From Gracilibacillus lacisalsi DSM 19029 (GTDB lineage: Bacteria > Bacillota > Bacilli > Bacillales > Amphibacillaceae), in contig NZ_KB898662.1 in NCBI RefSeq assembly GCF_000377765.1, positions 186,001 to 250,000 on the forward strand: 64,000 nt of DNA. Reading direction: 5' to 3'. How positions within the stretch are numbered: the first letter of the stretch is position 1; each line of letters starts with the position of its first letter. Positions 37,196 to 45,779 of the stretch are shown one piece after another. The position numbers were made by a program, and so were the translations under genes. The notes beneath the pieces were generated by a model that did not search any database, was not told the DNA's origin, and worked only from the letters and a program-made list of their open reading frames with translations.

Positions 37196-38260
37196 CTATT
37201 CAATTAACTCAATGATCTTATCCGCATCCTCAAATTTATCATGGAATTCATCATATACTCCGCTTAAAGCATCCTTAAAAGCCTCTTTCTGCTCACTAGT
37301 CAACTCATTTATTTCCACATCAGCCTCTTCTAATATCTGCATATACTCCTCTTCATCACTTTCTGACACATCCCATTGCCATTCCGTTACCTCCATTGCC
37401 ACCTCTTCAACCGCTTCCTGCAGATCAGCGGACAAACTGGCATAGAAAGACTGGCTAATGATAAGAGGGTATCCCATGTAACCATGTGCACTTAACGTGA
37501 CATAATCTTGCACTTCATAAAATTTTTGACTAATAACGTTCGACAAAGGATTTTCCTGACCGTCGACAGTACCTGTTTGCAAGGAAGTATACAGTTCAGA
37601 AAAATCGATTGATACCCCACCCGCATTTAGGGCTTTAAATTGTGAAATTAATAAAGGACTTTGTGACGCACGCATCTTTAAGCCATCTAAATCTTCTGGC
37701 ATTTCAATCGGCCTTTTCGAGTTTGTAAAATGCTTAAACCCGCCATCCCAGAAACCAATTAGTTTTAAGTTTTGTTCCTCTAATTTCTCACTTAGATAGT
37801 CCCCTAACTCCCCATTTACTGCTTCAAAAGCATGCTCTCGATCTTCAAAAAGATAAGGTAGATCAAATACTTCAAACTCTTCTACAAAAGTTGGAAGAAC
37901 ACCAGTAAACGGAGCATTCATATGAACGGTACCAGATTGCATTTGCTCCAAAATCTCTCGATCACTGCCCAGTTGAGAGTCCGGATAAATTTCTACTGTT
38001 ATTTGCCCATCCGTTCGCTCTTCCAGTAACTCACCGAATTTCTCTGCTCCCTTCCCTTTTGCTGTAGAAGGGCTGACCACATGCGCAAATTTCAAGACAT
38101 ATGCTTCATCATCTTCGTTATTAGCTTCTGTCCCCTCATTGGTTTCGGTGTTATCACTATCTGTATCGCCACCATCGTTATCTCCATCCGTGTCTGAAGA
38201 ACCACAAGCAACCAGTGTGAGTAAAATCAATACCATCATACTCATAAAAAGCCCCTTCAT
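37196..38260 (-). CDS. TRAP transporter binding lipoprotein (DctP type)
   Basis: Protein of 354 residues with lipobox Cys19 (LTLVAC) and a very acidic linker (about 21-55). Mature part shows the DctP pattern: LKFAHVVSPSTAKGKGAEKF, the helix around DREILEQMQSGTVHM, the substrate-carboxylate Arg in LKMRASQSPL, and TVDGQENPLSN. The Arg suggests an acidic ligand such as a uronate or dicarboxylate. First gene of the TRAP operon. Confidence 0.93.
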   Translation of the reverse strand: MKGLFMSMMVLILLTLVACGSSDTDGDNDGGDTDSDNTETNEGTEANNEDDEAYVLKFAHVVSPSTAKGKGAEKFGELLEERTDGQITVEIYPDSQLGSDREILEQMQSGTVHMNAPFTGVLPTFVEEFEVFDLPYLFEDREHAFEAVNGELGDYLSEKLEEQNLKLIGFWDGGFKHFTNSKRPIEMPEDLDGLKMRASQSPLLISQFKALNAGGVSIDFSELYTSLQTGTVDGQENPLSNVISQKFYEVQDYVTLSAHGYMGYPLIISQSFYASLSADLQEAVEEVAMEVTEWQWDVSESDEEEYMQILEEADVEINELTSEQKEAFKDALSGVYDEFHDKFEDADKIIELIE

Positions 38261-38374
38261 ACCAAAACCCCTCTCTATAATTATCTCCCCCTACTCATTA
38301 TATGAAGCTCGTCCTGAAAAATAACTAATTAATAAGGCGAACATTATCTCGTTGTAAATGAAAAGCATACAAAA

Positions 38375-38409
38375 ATCCCTGATCAACTCTTTAAGAATTA
38401 ATCAGGGAT
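38375..38409 (-). terminator. Terminator of the peptide/ABC locus; rest of 38261-38588 without a gene
   Basis: ATCCCTGAT (38375-38383) pairs with ATCAGGGAT (38401-38409), followed by TTTTTG on the minus strand. It shares a 15-base segment with the hairpin at 33325. It lies about 180 bases past the last gene of the peptide locus. I see no coding sequence in the remaining bases between 38261 and 38588. Confidence 0.55.
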
Positions 38410-38587
38410 ATTACTTTATCTTGCGAACTGCTTGTAATCATAAGAAGGATTACGAAATAGCATTCTCTTCAGCAAGGTGTTCTGCTGAATATATCGATAT
38501 TGTTCATTGAAATCTTAGTTTATCTCTCTCACTTAACCAGATTGAACAACTTTCAGTATCAAGAACTATTAACAAGTGTGAAAATAA

Positions 38588-38866
38588 TTATTCTATTACA
38601 GACTTTTTAGATCCAAATAAATACTGTATTGCATAGTGAATGATTAACCCTATTAAAAAGGATATACAAATTCCAAAAAATGTAGCTTCAGTAGTAAATG
38701 TAGTTTCCTCTACTTCAATATTATAAAGAGATAAGCCAAAAATTGTGGGATTTGATGAGACATTTGATTCTAGTAACAGTAGAATAATCGGTGTAATAAA
38801 AACAACTAAAACATATAAAAATGTAACACTCAACCCACTCGATATAGCCTTAAATATTTTTGCCAC
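38588..38866 (-). CDS. Small membrane protein of the peptide/ABC locus, possible immunity protein
   Basis: Protein of 92 residues with two membrane helices (about 11-32 and 62-83) separated by a polar, acidic stretch, and a basic C-terminal tail (GSKKSVIE). No family is recognised. Its start lies 17 bases inside the M50-like gene, the tight coupling of a co-evolved set. Position at the end of a peptide-export cluster and size would fit an immunity or accessory protein; this is inference only. Confidence 0.6.
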   Translation of the reverse strand: MAKIFKAISSGLSVTFLYVLVVFITPIILLLLESNVSSNPTIFGLSLYNIEVEETTFTTEATFFGICISFLIGLIIHYAIQYLFGSKKSVIE

Positions 38867-39245
38867 TATTATCCCTCATTTCTGTTAAGATATTTATAAT
38901 ATTCTTTCCGTCTGGTAAATTAGGGTGTAGCATTATCAAGTTGCCAAACGCTAATAATATGAACAAACTTGTAAAAGCAGTATCAATAATATTAAACATT
39001 AAAATGGCTACAAATATTGGAAACAAACAACCCGAAATGGCTACAATTAAATTTCTAATGTTATGATCAAACTTTTCGTGAGTAACATAAAAATACTTAA
39101 AATTAATTTCAATACCAAAGTAATAGAACGGCTTCCCTTCCAAAATATTAAATAGCATGATAGGAATAATATGTCCTACTTCATGTACAATTAGCACAAG
39201 TAATGTAGCAAGCATTAATTGTATCAAAAACGTTAATAACGTCAT
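38850..39245 (-). CDS. Short M50-type membrane metalloprotease-like protein
   Basis: Protein of 131 residues. HEVGH at 21-25 lies in the first membrane helix, and PDG at 111-113 (HPNLPDGKN) matches the second metal-ligand motif of M50 proteases (N-P-x-x-DG). Between them are two more helices. It is half the length of typical M50 enzymes such as the YydH type, but holds both catalytic motifs. It could cut a precursor peptide in the membrane. ATGA overlap with the permease gene shows coupling. Confidence 0.7.
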   Translation of the reverse strand: MTLLTFLIQLMLATLLVLIVHEVGHIIPIMLFNILEGKPFYYFGIEINFKYFYVTHEKFDHNIRNLIVAISGCLFPIFVAILMFNIIDTAFTSLFILLAFGNLIMLHPNLPDGKNIINILTEMRDNSGKNI

Positions 39246-40636
39246 TTCACGATTGGTCTCCTTAAATAGATAGTTTCAATGATAAGAAATAACATTACAG
39301 CAAGTGATATATATGTAAACTGGACAAGGATTGGATGATTAAACAACTGTTTAATAAACATGTCAAAAATATTTACCGAAATTAATAATATAATGATGAC
39401 ATATACTTTGTTTAGTTCATTGATTTTGATTACAAAACCAACCAGAGTAGATAACATCGTAATAAACGCTATGCTAATAAAAGTCTCAAGTATCCCATAC
39501 ACTTCCATTCTAGTAATAGCATAACTAATCATTATAAATACAAAGTAAGTGATACAATTTAATAGATAAATGATCAATAATCTCGATAAAAAATACTGAT
39601 ATTTCCCGACATTCAACGAATAAATTGCTTGCATGTATTCTCTAAAATGAATGCCAATAGTTAACGGCAACAGCAACATAATTTCTTTCAAACCAAAATT
39701 AATTAACATTGAATAAATCAGTGAAAAATTAACTAATTCTAAACTATAATAAAGACCGATGACCAGAACCATTAAAATAATGAAGAAAAATCCTTGCTCC
39801 ACAAAAACTTGATTACGAAAGAAATGGATTGTTTCTAGTTTGCTTTGAAGTAAGAACTTACTGTTGTAGTCTAATTGCTTTGGCGTGTATTTTGGTGAAA
39901 GGGTGCCTGCATCTTTTTGCATAAAACAATTATTTAAGAATTTTAAAGAGATTTTAACGAATAAAAGAGAAACGCTAATGCCTAATAAAATGATGACAAT
40001 GAAATGAAGTAATGAAGTTCCCCCTATTAATACTTCCACAGGGTTAATGATCATAATGAGACCTGCTATTACAGCTACTTTTATGAAAGTATGTAACCAA
40101 AACCTTTCCTTCACACCCGTGAACTTGACAATGAAAACATTGATAACCATCCATATTGTAAAGCAAAGAAAATAGCTAATAATAAATATTACGAGTAACA
40201 ATAATAAATATGCAAGATCAATAGTGTAGTCTTTGATAATCACACTAATCATAATTGGTAGTGAGGCCAAAACTAATAAAATGTAGTAGAAAACGGATGG
40301 TAATATGATTCTACTTAATATAATCTGATAAGCTTTTACCCTTGTATTTAAATAGAAAAACACAAAGTCATTTGTTTTAAATATATTTCTAAATATAATG
40401 ACAAAGAATGTACTTAGGATTAAACTTATCTTAACTAAATTAATAAAAATCACTTTTAGTTCTAATTCCATATGTGTGATTATTTGTAATGATGCCGTCC
40501 CGTATATTGCGTAGATTAGGATTAAACCTAAAGCTATTAATAGCGAATGGGATGGATTATTGATTATGAAAGATCTTATCTTTTCAGTAATTTTCTTAAC
40601 TTCGACATTCTTAACTACCTGATATATTAAGTTCAT
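39242..40636 (-). CDS. ABC transporter permease of the peptide locus, about twelve helices
   Basis: Protein of 464 residues with roughly twelve hydrophobic helices and no clear soluble domain. Size and helix number resemble bacteriocin permeases such as SkfF, but no specific family is recognised. GAGGAG precedes the ATG by eight bases. It overlaps the ATPase gene by 26 bases and the M50-like gene by four. It should form the channel driven by the adjacent ATPase for export or removal of a hydrophobic peptide. Confidence 0.75.
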   Translation of the reverse strand: MNLIYQVVKNVEVKKITEKIRSFIINNPSHSLLIALGLILIYAIYGTASLQIITHMELELKVIFINLVKISLILSTFFVIIFRNIFKTNDFVFFYLNTRVKAYQIILSRIILPSVFYYILLVLASLPIMISVIIKDYTIDLAYLLLLLVIFIISYFLCFTIWMVINVFIVKFTGVKERFWLHTFIKVAVIAGLIMIINPVEVLIGGTSLLHFIVIILLGISVSLLFVKISLKFLNNCFMQKDAGTLSPKYTPKQLDYNSKFLLQSKLETIHFFRNQVFVEQGFFFIILMVLVIGLYYSLELVNFSLIYSMLINFGLKEIMLLLPLTIGIHFREYMQAIYSLNVGKYQYFLSRLLIIYLLNCITYFVFIMISYAITRMEVYGILETFISIAFITMLSTLVGFVIKINELNKVYVIIILLISVNIFDMFIKQLFNHPILVQFTYISLAVMLFLIIETIYLRRPIVK

Positions 40637-41378
40637 CTAATAACTCCTCAATATATTTGTAATAGTCTTTATTTACTTTTGTGTATAAATCCTCTAGCAT
40701 AATATTCCCAAACTTACTTTTTACTTCTTCCTTCGTACTGTTTAATTTCATCACCCCATCTCTTAATATCACAATATGATCAAATAAATCTTTACCAAAA
40801 TTCAAATCATGTGTCGAGATGAGAATGCCTATCCCTTGCGATTTAAGTTTATCTAAAACCCGCTTTAGAGTGATGATCATATCAGGATCCAAACCGTTTG
40901 TCGGTTCATCAAAAACTAGAAAATTAGTTCCTCTAAACAATTGAGATACAATTTGTGTTTTCTTTTTATTTCCATGTGAAAGGTTTCTAATCGGAACGTT
41001 CATGTACTTTTCTAAATTAAAAATTTCAATTAAGTTTTCTAAATATTCATTAGTGGTCTCAACTCCATTTGAAGATTGCATTAATTGGAAATATTCCGTT
41101 GGTGTTAAATAATCTAACAAGGAAATATTATCTGGTAGATAGGCAATTTGACTTTTAAAATAATTTACATCTTCTTGAGAATCAAAGGAAAATTGGCGAT
41201 TATCTATGATAAGCTCCCCATCAAACTCAATTAGACCAAATAATGATTTAATAATTGTAGTTTTACCTGCACCATTATGTCCTAATAACAGGTTAATATT
41301 TCCAGGTATAATTTCCATTGATATATCATTTAGTTCAAAAGCATTGTATTTTTTTTTCTTAATATATAAAGAAATCAT
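40611..41378 (-). CDS. ABC transporter ATPase of the peptide locus
   Basis: Protein of 255 residues with Walker A GHNGAGKTT (about 33-41), a modified signature LSHGNKKK in place of LSGGQ, Walker B FLVFDEPTNGLDP and the H-loop STHDLNFGKDLFDH. This pattern is common in bacteriocin export and self-protection ATPases. The gene begins 66 bases after the small peptide gene and overlaps the permease gene. Confidence 0.9.
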   Translation of the reverse strand: MISLYIKKKKYNAFELNDISMEIIPGNINLLLGHNGAGKTTIIKSLFGLIEFDGELIIDNRQFSFDSQEDVNYFKSQIAYLPDNISLLDYLTPTEYFQLMQSSNGVETTNEYLENLIEIFNLEKYMNVPIRNLSHGNKKKTQIVSQLFRGTNFLVFDEPTNGLDPDMIITLKRVLDKLKSQGIGILISTHDLNFGKDLFDHIVILRDGVMKLNSTKEEVKSKFGNIMLEDLYTKVNKDYYKYIEELLDELNISGS

Positions 41379-41444
41379 AGTTTACACTCCTACTGTGGTA
41401 ATTTGGAAAGGCATAGGATTTTAAAACCCTATGCCTTTGGTGGA

Positions 41445-41711
41445 TTACTTACACCAAACTGAAAGGGATACCGGACCTATCTTGAATTTCCCACCGTAAT
41501 CAGCACCATTACCATATGTTTGACATACCCACATTAAAAGTGCTATACCTACAATTGCAACAACCATGTAGACAACAACCCACCATCCTGCATTTTTTTG
41601 AACCTTATCTGAAGCAGCTAATTCCTGACCTACATTTAATACTCTAGCAATAAAATCCAATAATGCAGTAAATAATAGTAAGGATGATTTGTTTATAGCA
41701 GTAGTCATCAT
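41445..41711 (-). CDS. Candidate hydrophobic precursor peptide
   Basis: ATG at 41711 follows AAGGAGG by five bases, giving 88 residues; the frame extends 29 codons further upstream without a ribosome-binding site. An amphipathic/hydrophobic N-terminal part (about 9-35), the polar break AASDKVQKN, a membrane helix (about 42-62), and a C-terminal tail with Cys63 and Cys87 (VCQTYGNGADYGG... SVWCK) that could form a disulfide. It is the first gene of a tightly packed ATPase, permease, protease-like, small membrane protein set. It may be a bacteriocin or cannibalism-type toxin precursor, but could equally be a membrane subunit. Confidence 0.6.
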   Translation of the reverse strand: MMTTAINKSSLLLFTALLDFIARVLNVGQELAASDKVQKNAGWWVVVYMVVAIVGIALLMWVCQTYGNGADYGGKFKIGPVSLSVWCK

Positions 41712-41800
41712 ACAACCCTCCTTTCTTAATTTATTGAAAGTTCCATATATTTTTTTGTAATCCCTGTTGTTTATGGAAATGGAACCATCTATTGTCACAC

Positions 41801-41812
41801 CCTAAGTTTAGG
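41801..41812. promoter_or_regulatory. Palindrome upstream of the peptide locus, possible operator
   Basis: CCTAAGTTTAGG is a 12-base dyad, with five-base arms around GT, about 90 bases upstream of the peptide start. Nearby TTTACA on the minus strand could act as -35. No regulator gene is adjacent. Confidence 0.35.
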
Positions 41813-42166
41813 ATGTAAACAAAAATTGAATAAGTATTGTGTTATGTCTTGATAAAGGATTGACATTCTAGAGAAGAAAAACTCAATGTTATGAAGTTAT
41901 TGCTTATTCGAAGTTTTATATCTCGGGGTGATACGTTTTTGACGTTGGACACACTCTGCTTTCATTTATTCTTACTTATAGAATACCACAATTATATGAA
42001 TTCCATTTTAATATTAGGTAAAAAATGTAAAAAACATATTAATGTATTATTACAGATAGTAATAGTTACCAGAACAAAATTGTTTTCGAAAAATCAATAA
42101 ATGCAGAAAGAAAGGAGTAATTAATCGTCTACTCCTTTTCCTGCTAGATTATTATTGTTATTTCTT
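41813..42166. other. A/T-rich intergenic region, no gene supported
   Basis: The region upstream of the peptide locus. A plus-strand frame from 41891 lacks a ribosome-binding site and any recognisable family, so I do not call it a gene. A TTGACA at 41860-41865 has no good -10 partner that leads to a gene. Confidence 0.4.
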
Positions 42167-42211
42167 CTATTTTGCAATAGCTTCAACTTTTACAAGAACT
42201 TCTTTTGGAAA
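42167..42211 (-). pseudogene. C-terminal remnant of a RidA (YjgF) family gene
   Basis: Fifteen codons ending in TAG read FPKEVLVKVEAIAK, the conserved end of RidA-type 2-iminobutanoate/enamine deaminases. The frame has a stop a few codons upstream and the rest of the gene is gone. It is a relic left near the SMP-30 gene. Confidence 0.6.
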
Positions 42212-42276
42212 TAGAATCTATTTAGATCTATTCCATATTTACGGAGATTAGTTGATTTATAGTTCATCCGATTAAA

Positions 42277-43158
42277 TTATACATTGCTTTTGAATCGATT
42301 GGCCGGTAATCCCTTTACTTCAGGTTGAATAGAAAATAAACTACCTGACAGTGGAAGCTCTTCTAATTCGCCATCGGTCATTCCTTCTCTTGCTGTCGTG
42401 ATATATAAGGTGTCAAATTCCTTTCCACCAAACGTACAGGATGTAATGTTTTGCGCCGGTAATCCTACCGAAGACAATGCCTCTCCTGTTTCCGGATTCC
42501 ATTTACTTATTTTTCCTTTTCCCCATCCTGCAATCCATAGCATCCCCTCTGCATCAATTGTCATTCCATCTGGAAAACCATAATCCTTGGGAAACCGAAA
42601 GGCAACACGTTGATTCTTTATTGTTCCAGTTTCTAGTACATAATCAAACACATAAATATTTCTGGTCGGTGTATCGATGAAATACATTTGATGGTTACTC
42701 ATATCCCATGCCATACCATTGGAAGTTCGTAATTCAGATAACTTTGTTTCTACTTCTAGTGTGTTATCCAAACAATACAACGAGCCTTCAGGTTCATTAT
42801 TATGCTTTTGCATTGTTCCTGCCCAAAACCTACCAGCAGGATCAACTTTTCCGTCATTGAAGCGATTTTCTGGTATGTCTGCTTCCGGATCTTGTATTGC
42901 CGTGATTTCTTCTGTTTCCATATCGTAAAAATGAAAGCCATGTTCCGTTGCCAAAACTAATCGACCATCTTCTGCTATAACAACTGCTCCGACTAACTGA
43001 CCAATTTCAAATGTGTCATTCTGCCTTATTTTGGGATCAAATCGGTGAATTACCCTTCCTGTAATATCAGTCCAATATAAAACGTGCTTGCTTTCATCCC
43101 AACAAGGACCTTCACCGAGCAATGCCTTAATCTCATATGCTACATTTACTTGCATCAT
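42277..43158 (-). CDS. SMP-30/gluconolactonase-family lactonase
   Basis: Protein of 293 residues with a six-bladed propeller. Metal-site residues are visible: Glu in LLGEGPCWD (about 16), Asn in NRFNDGKVDPAGRFWAGTM (near 103), Asn in TSNGMAWD (near 149) and Asp in FPDGMTIDAEG (near 200). These hydrolases open sugar lactones such as gluconolactone or arabinono-lactone, needed when sugars are oxidised by dehydrogenases. GGAGG stands before two adjacent ATGs; the second (43155) is spaced better. Stands alone. Confidence 0.88.
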   Translation of the reverse strand: MMQVNVAYEIKALLGEGPCWDESKHVLYWTDITGRVIHRFDPKIRQNDTFEIGQLVGAVVIAEDGRLVLATEHGFHFYDMETEEITAIQDPEADIPENRFNDGKVDPAGRFWAGTMQKHNNEPEGSLYCLDNTLEVETKLSELRTSNGMAWDMSNHQMYFIDTPTRNIYVFDYVLETGTIKNQRVAFRFPKDYGFPDGMTIDAEGMLWIAGWGKGKISKWNPETGEALSSVGLPAQNITSCTFGGKEFDTLYITTAREGMTDGELEELPLSGSLFSIQPEVKGLPANRFKSNV

Positions 43159-43320
43159 GTTCCTCCTTCAACTGCCTCCATAAGGTTCTATGCAGGATAA
43201 TTAAACGCTTTCTTAGTATCAGTATAACATGAGGAAATTGTAGAATAAGCTAACAATTAATAAAGCTAAAGGCATCATTGGTGCGGCTAGTAATAGGGAT
43301 ATCTTGGGGTTTAATTCAGG

Positions 43321-44166
43321 TTATGTTGTAATTTTACTAATCGCATCAACCGGAAGTACACATTGTATATCTTTCTCTGTACCTGCCGCTTCCGGTGTAG
43401 GATGAAAATAATTCATATGTTCGGATACAAATGCTGCATGGTTCGACATTAGAGGATTCGTGACTTGATGATGAGAAATGATGATATGATTATCTGTGAG
43501 CTCTACCGCGCGCCATGCTTGCTCATCTAAACAAGCCGCAACTTGCACAAATGTCCAGTTACCTTGGTGCACTATAGAGTTTTGATGGTTATGGCCATTA
43601 AAATAAACCGCTTGCCCTTTTTTCTTTTCTAAGACGCGCCACATATCTATGTTGGAGTCGATAGATAATTTATCGATATCAGAGCGGGAGGTTGTATTGT
43701 ATACCGGATGGTGTGCAAAGACAAAGAGTGGTTTTGTTCCAGATGCTTCGACGACTTCTTCTAACCAAGCCAATTGCTCTTGGTTAATGGATCCACCCCA
43801 ATCCTCATAATCCATTTCTTTTGCAGTATTCAAAAAGGCAAAAATCGCATTTCCTTTAGCAATTGTATGGTATAAAGGTTGACCAGTTATTTTTAAGACA
43901 TTTTCAATAGATTGTGCATACAAATCATGATTACCTAATACATGATAGAAATTTCTATCTTTACTATTAATGATCTGATAAACTTCTTCAAGCTCATCTG
44001 TAGTACCATAATGAGTTAAGTCACCAAGAGAAATATGTATATCCGCTTCACTACCTAGAAAATGAGCTAGAAAAGAACGATAGAAATCCCACTTCGCTTC
44101 TTCCAATCCTTCAACACTAGAATCAACTTTTGGAAAATGCAAGTCACCTATTAGAGCAAATTTCAT
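43321..44166 (-). CDS. Calcineurin-like metallophosphoesterase
   Basis: Protein of 281 residues starting directly with the metal site: GDLHFPK (8-14), GDLTHYG (about 48), GNHDLYA (about 77), HHPVYN and NGHNHQN. This is the full set of metal ligands for a dimetal phosphoesterase. The family acts on phosphodiesters, phosphomonoesters or cyclic nucleotides; the substrate is not predictable. The gene precedes the SMP-30 gene by 160 bases on the same strand. Confidence 0.88.
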   Translation of the reverse strand: MKFALIGDLHFPKVDSSVEGLEEAKWDFYRSFLAHFLGSEADIHISLGDLTHYGTTDELEEVYQIINSKDRNFYHVLGNHDLYAQSIENVLKITGQPLYHTIAKGNAIFAFLNTAKEMDYEDWGGSINQEQLAWLEEVVEASGTKPLFVFAHHPVYNTTSRSDIDKLSIDSNIDMWRVLEKKKGQAVYFNGHNHQNSIVHQGNWTFVQVAACLDEQAWRAVELTDNHIIISHHQVTNPLMSNHAAFVSEHMNYFHPTPEAAGTEKDIQCVLPVDAISKITT

Positions 44167-44410
44167 CTAATCCCTCCTTACTCCAAGGATACCTTACTAA
44201 TGTTAAATAAACATGAACCTTTAGTAAAAAAACGTAAATTTACTACAAAAGATAAATACCTTTGCTTACTTGGTTAAATTTGGTATCATTTAATCAGAAC
44301 GTATGTTTTTTGCATAAAAAAAGAGGCATGAACTCTTAATCCATTCCCTTACTCAGTACGCGGACATGTAAGCACCTATGGGAAAATAAGGAGAAGTAAA
44401 GGACGAGACT

Positions 44411-44872
44411 ATGGAATTTAAAGAAGCTATCAAAAGTTCATTTGTATTAATTGGTTTTAGTGGAGCAGGAAAATGGAATGGAGATATTGTTTATCCTATT
44501 CCGGAATTATTAGAGAAATCATATCGTTTTTTTAGTAAGTACAAGATAAGTAAAATAGTTGGAGTATGTCTCCCTCCAAGAAGTGACCATTATTTCTACA
44601 CTTGTGGTATGGAGATAGAGTCTGTTGATTTCCACAAAGTTGAACAAGGAATGACATTACATACCTTTCCTTCACAAAAATATGTGGTATTTAACCATAT
44701 TGGTCATGCTAAAGAAATTCCGAATAGTTATAGAAAACTATGGAACATATTCGAAGAGCAAGGTTATCATATTAAAAAAGGAATGCCCGAAATTGAAATG
44801 GTAGCAACTAATATGTTCGGAAAAGAAGAAACAAATGAGTATGAGATGGAGATTTGGATACCAATAGAATGA
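44411..44872 (+). CDS. GyrI-like effector-binding domain protein
   Basis: Protein of 153 residues matching the stand-alone effector-binding domain of AraC/MerR regulators (SOUL/GyrI-like). It lacks a DNA-binding domain. Visible features are the N-terminal SSFVLIGFSGAGKW, the central FPSQKYVVFNHIGHAKEI and the C-terminal EMEIWIPIE strand. Such proteins bind small hydrophobic or cationic compounds. AAGGA lies eight bases before the ATG. It is followed by the NUDIX gene. Confidence 0.75.
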   Translation: MEFKEAIKSSFVLIGFSGAGKWNGDIVYPIPELLEKSYRFFSKYKISKIVGVCLPPRSDHYFYTCGMEIESVDFHKVEQGMTLHTFPSQKYVVFNHIGHAKEIPNSYRKLWNIFEEQGYHIKKGMPEIEMVATNMFGKEETNEYEMEIWIPIE

Positions 44873-44913
44873 TATGCTATAAGTTTTTATTTCTTTTAAA
44901 AGGAGTGATTATC

Positions 44914-45270
44914 CTGATTCCGATAAAAAAAGCTTACGGCTATGTGACAAGGCTTAGAGAAGGAAAAATGCAAGTATTGGTTTTTCAACATTCTATTTCT
45001 GAAGCTGGAATACAAATTCCAAAAGGTACAGTAAATAATGAAGAAGAAACACATCATGCGGTGATTAGAGAAATCCAAGAGGAAACAGGATTGGAGCATT
45101 TTGAAGTGAAACAATTGATTGCGGAAGACTACTGGAGAAATAATGATGGAGCTATTCATCATAGGTTTTTTTACAAAATAAATATATCTGACGCACCCGA
45201 TGAATGGCATTATCAGCCAACAGGTGGAGGAGAGGAAGAAGGACTAACCTTTCATTTCATCAAAAGATGA
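44914..45270 (+). CDS. NUDIX hydrolase
   Basis: The NUDIX box is complete: GTVNNEEETHHAVIREIQEETGLE, with the REIQEETG core near residues 54-61 of the chosen product. Protein of about 119 residues. The frame could begin at ATG 44854, inside the previous gene, but AAGGAG at 44900-44905 points to a start near CTG 44914, which gives the usual IPIKKAYGYVTRL beginning. The substrate is a nucleoside-diphosphate-linked compound, not known further. Confidence 0.75.
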   Translation: MIPIKKAYGYVTRLREGKMQVLVFQHSISEAGIQIPKGTVNNEEETHHAVIREIQEETGLEHFEVKQLIAEDYWRNNDGAIHHRFFYKINISDAPDEWHYQPTGGGEEEGLTFHFIKR

Positions 45271-45404
45271 AGTGGAACTTCTACGTGGTCACGGAGATTA
45301 TTTGAGCATTCTCTTTGATGAATGGTGATGTTAGACTTAATCGTTCTTGTTACCCCTCTTTCATATTCTTTAAGCTAATCTTTGTTTAAAGAAAGGAGAA
45401 TTTT

Positions 45405-45701
45405 TTGCTAAAGACATCTGTGAAAACATGGAATTGGTTAGGTTTTACCTTTTTACTTCTCTCGATTTCTAGCGCTCTATTAAATATTTCTGTGTTCGGC
45501 TCAACCTATATAGTTTTTTATGGACTTAGTGTTATTGGTTTTATTATTGGATTTACTGGCTGGTTACTTCTCAAATCTCAACCAGTTGATTCCATAACTA
45601 GAATTGCAGGAAATATTGGATGCTTTGGTAACTTAGCTATTGTCATCTTATTTTTCCTTCCCTTTTACTTTCTTTGGGGGACTTATATTTTTGGTCCTTA
45701 A
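45405..45701 (+). CDS. Small membrane protein, hypothetical
   Basis: Protein of 98 residues with three membrane helices (about 12-30, 36-55, 70-92). TTG start follows AAAGGAG. No family is recognised. It lies in a run of short plus-strand genes with the NUDIX gene before and a VOC gene after. Confidence 0.6.
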   Translation: MLKTSVKTWNWLGFTFLLLSISSALLNISVFGSTYIVFYGLSVIGFIIGFTGWLLLKSQPVDSITRIAGNIGCFGNLAIVILFFLPFYFLWGTYIFGP

Positions 45702-45779
45702 ACCGTGGTGTATATAGCAAATTATAAGAAATCCAGCTCGAATCCAAATGATAAACTAAAACAAAAAGGAGGAAGCACT

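Noticed and set aside
41445-41711. Class IIa (pediocin-like) bacteriocin because of a YGNG motif
   Set aside because: The motif lies after a membrane helix, lacks the following V-x-C pattern and the double-Gly leader, so the likeness is probably chance.
41891-42100. Open frame of 69 codons on the plus strand
   Set aside because: No ribosome-binding site and an irregular composition; it lies in the A/T-rich control region of the peptide locus.
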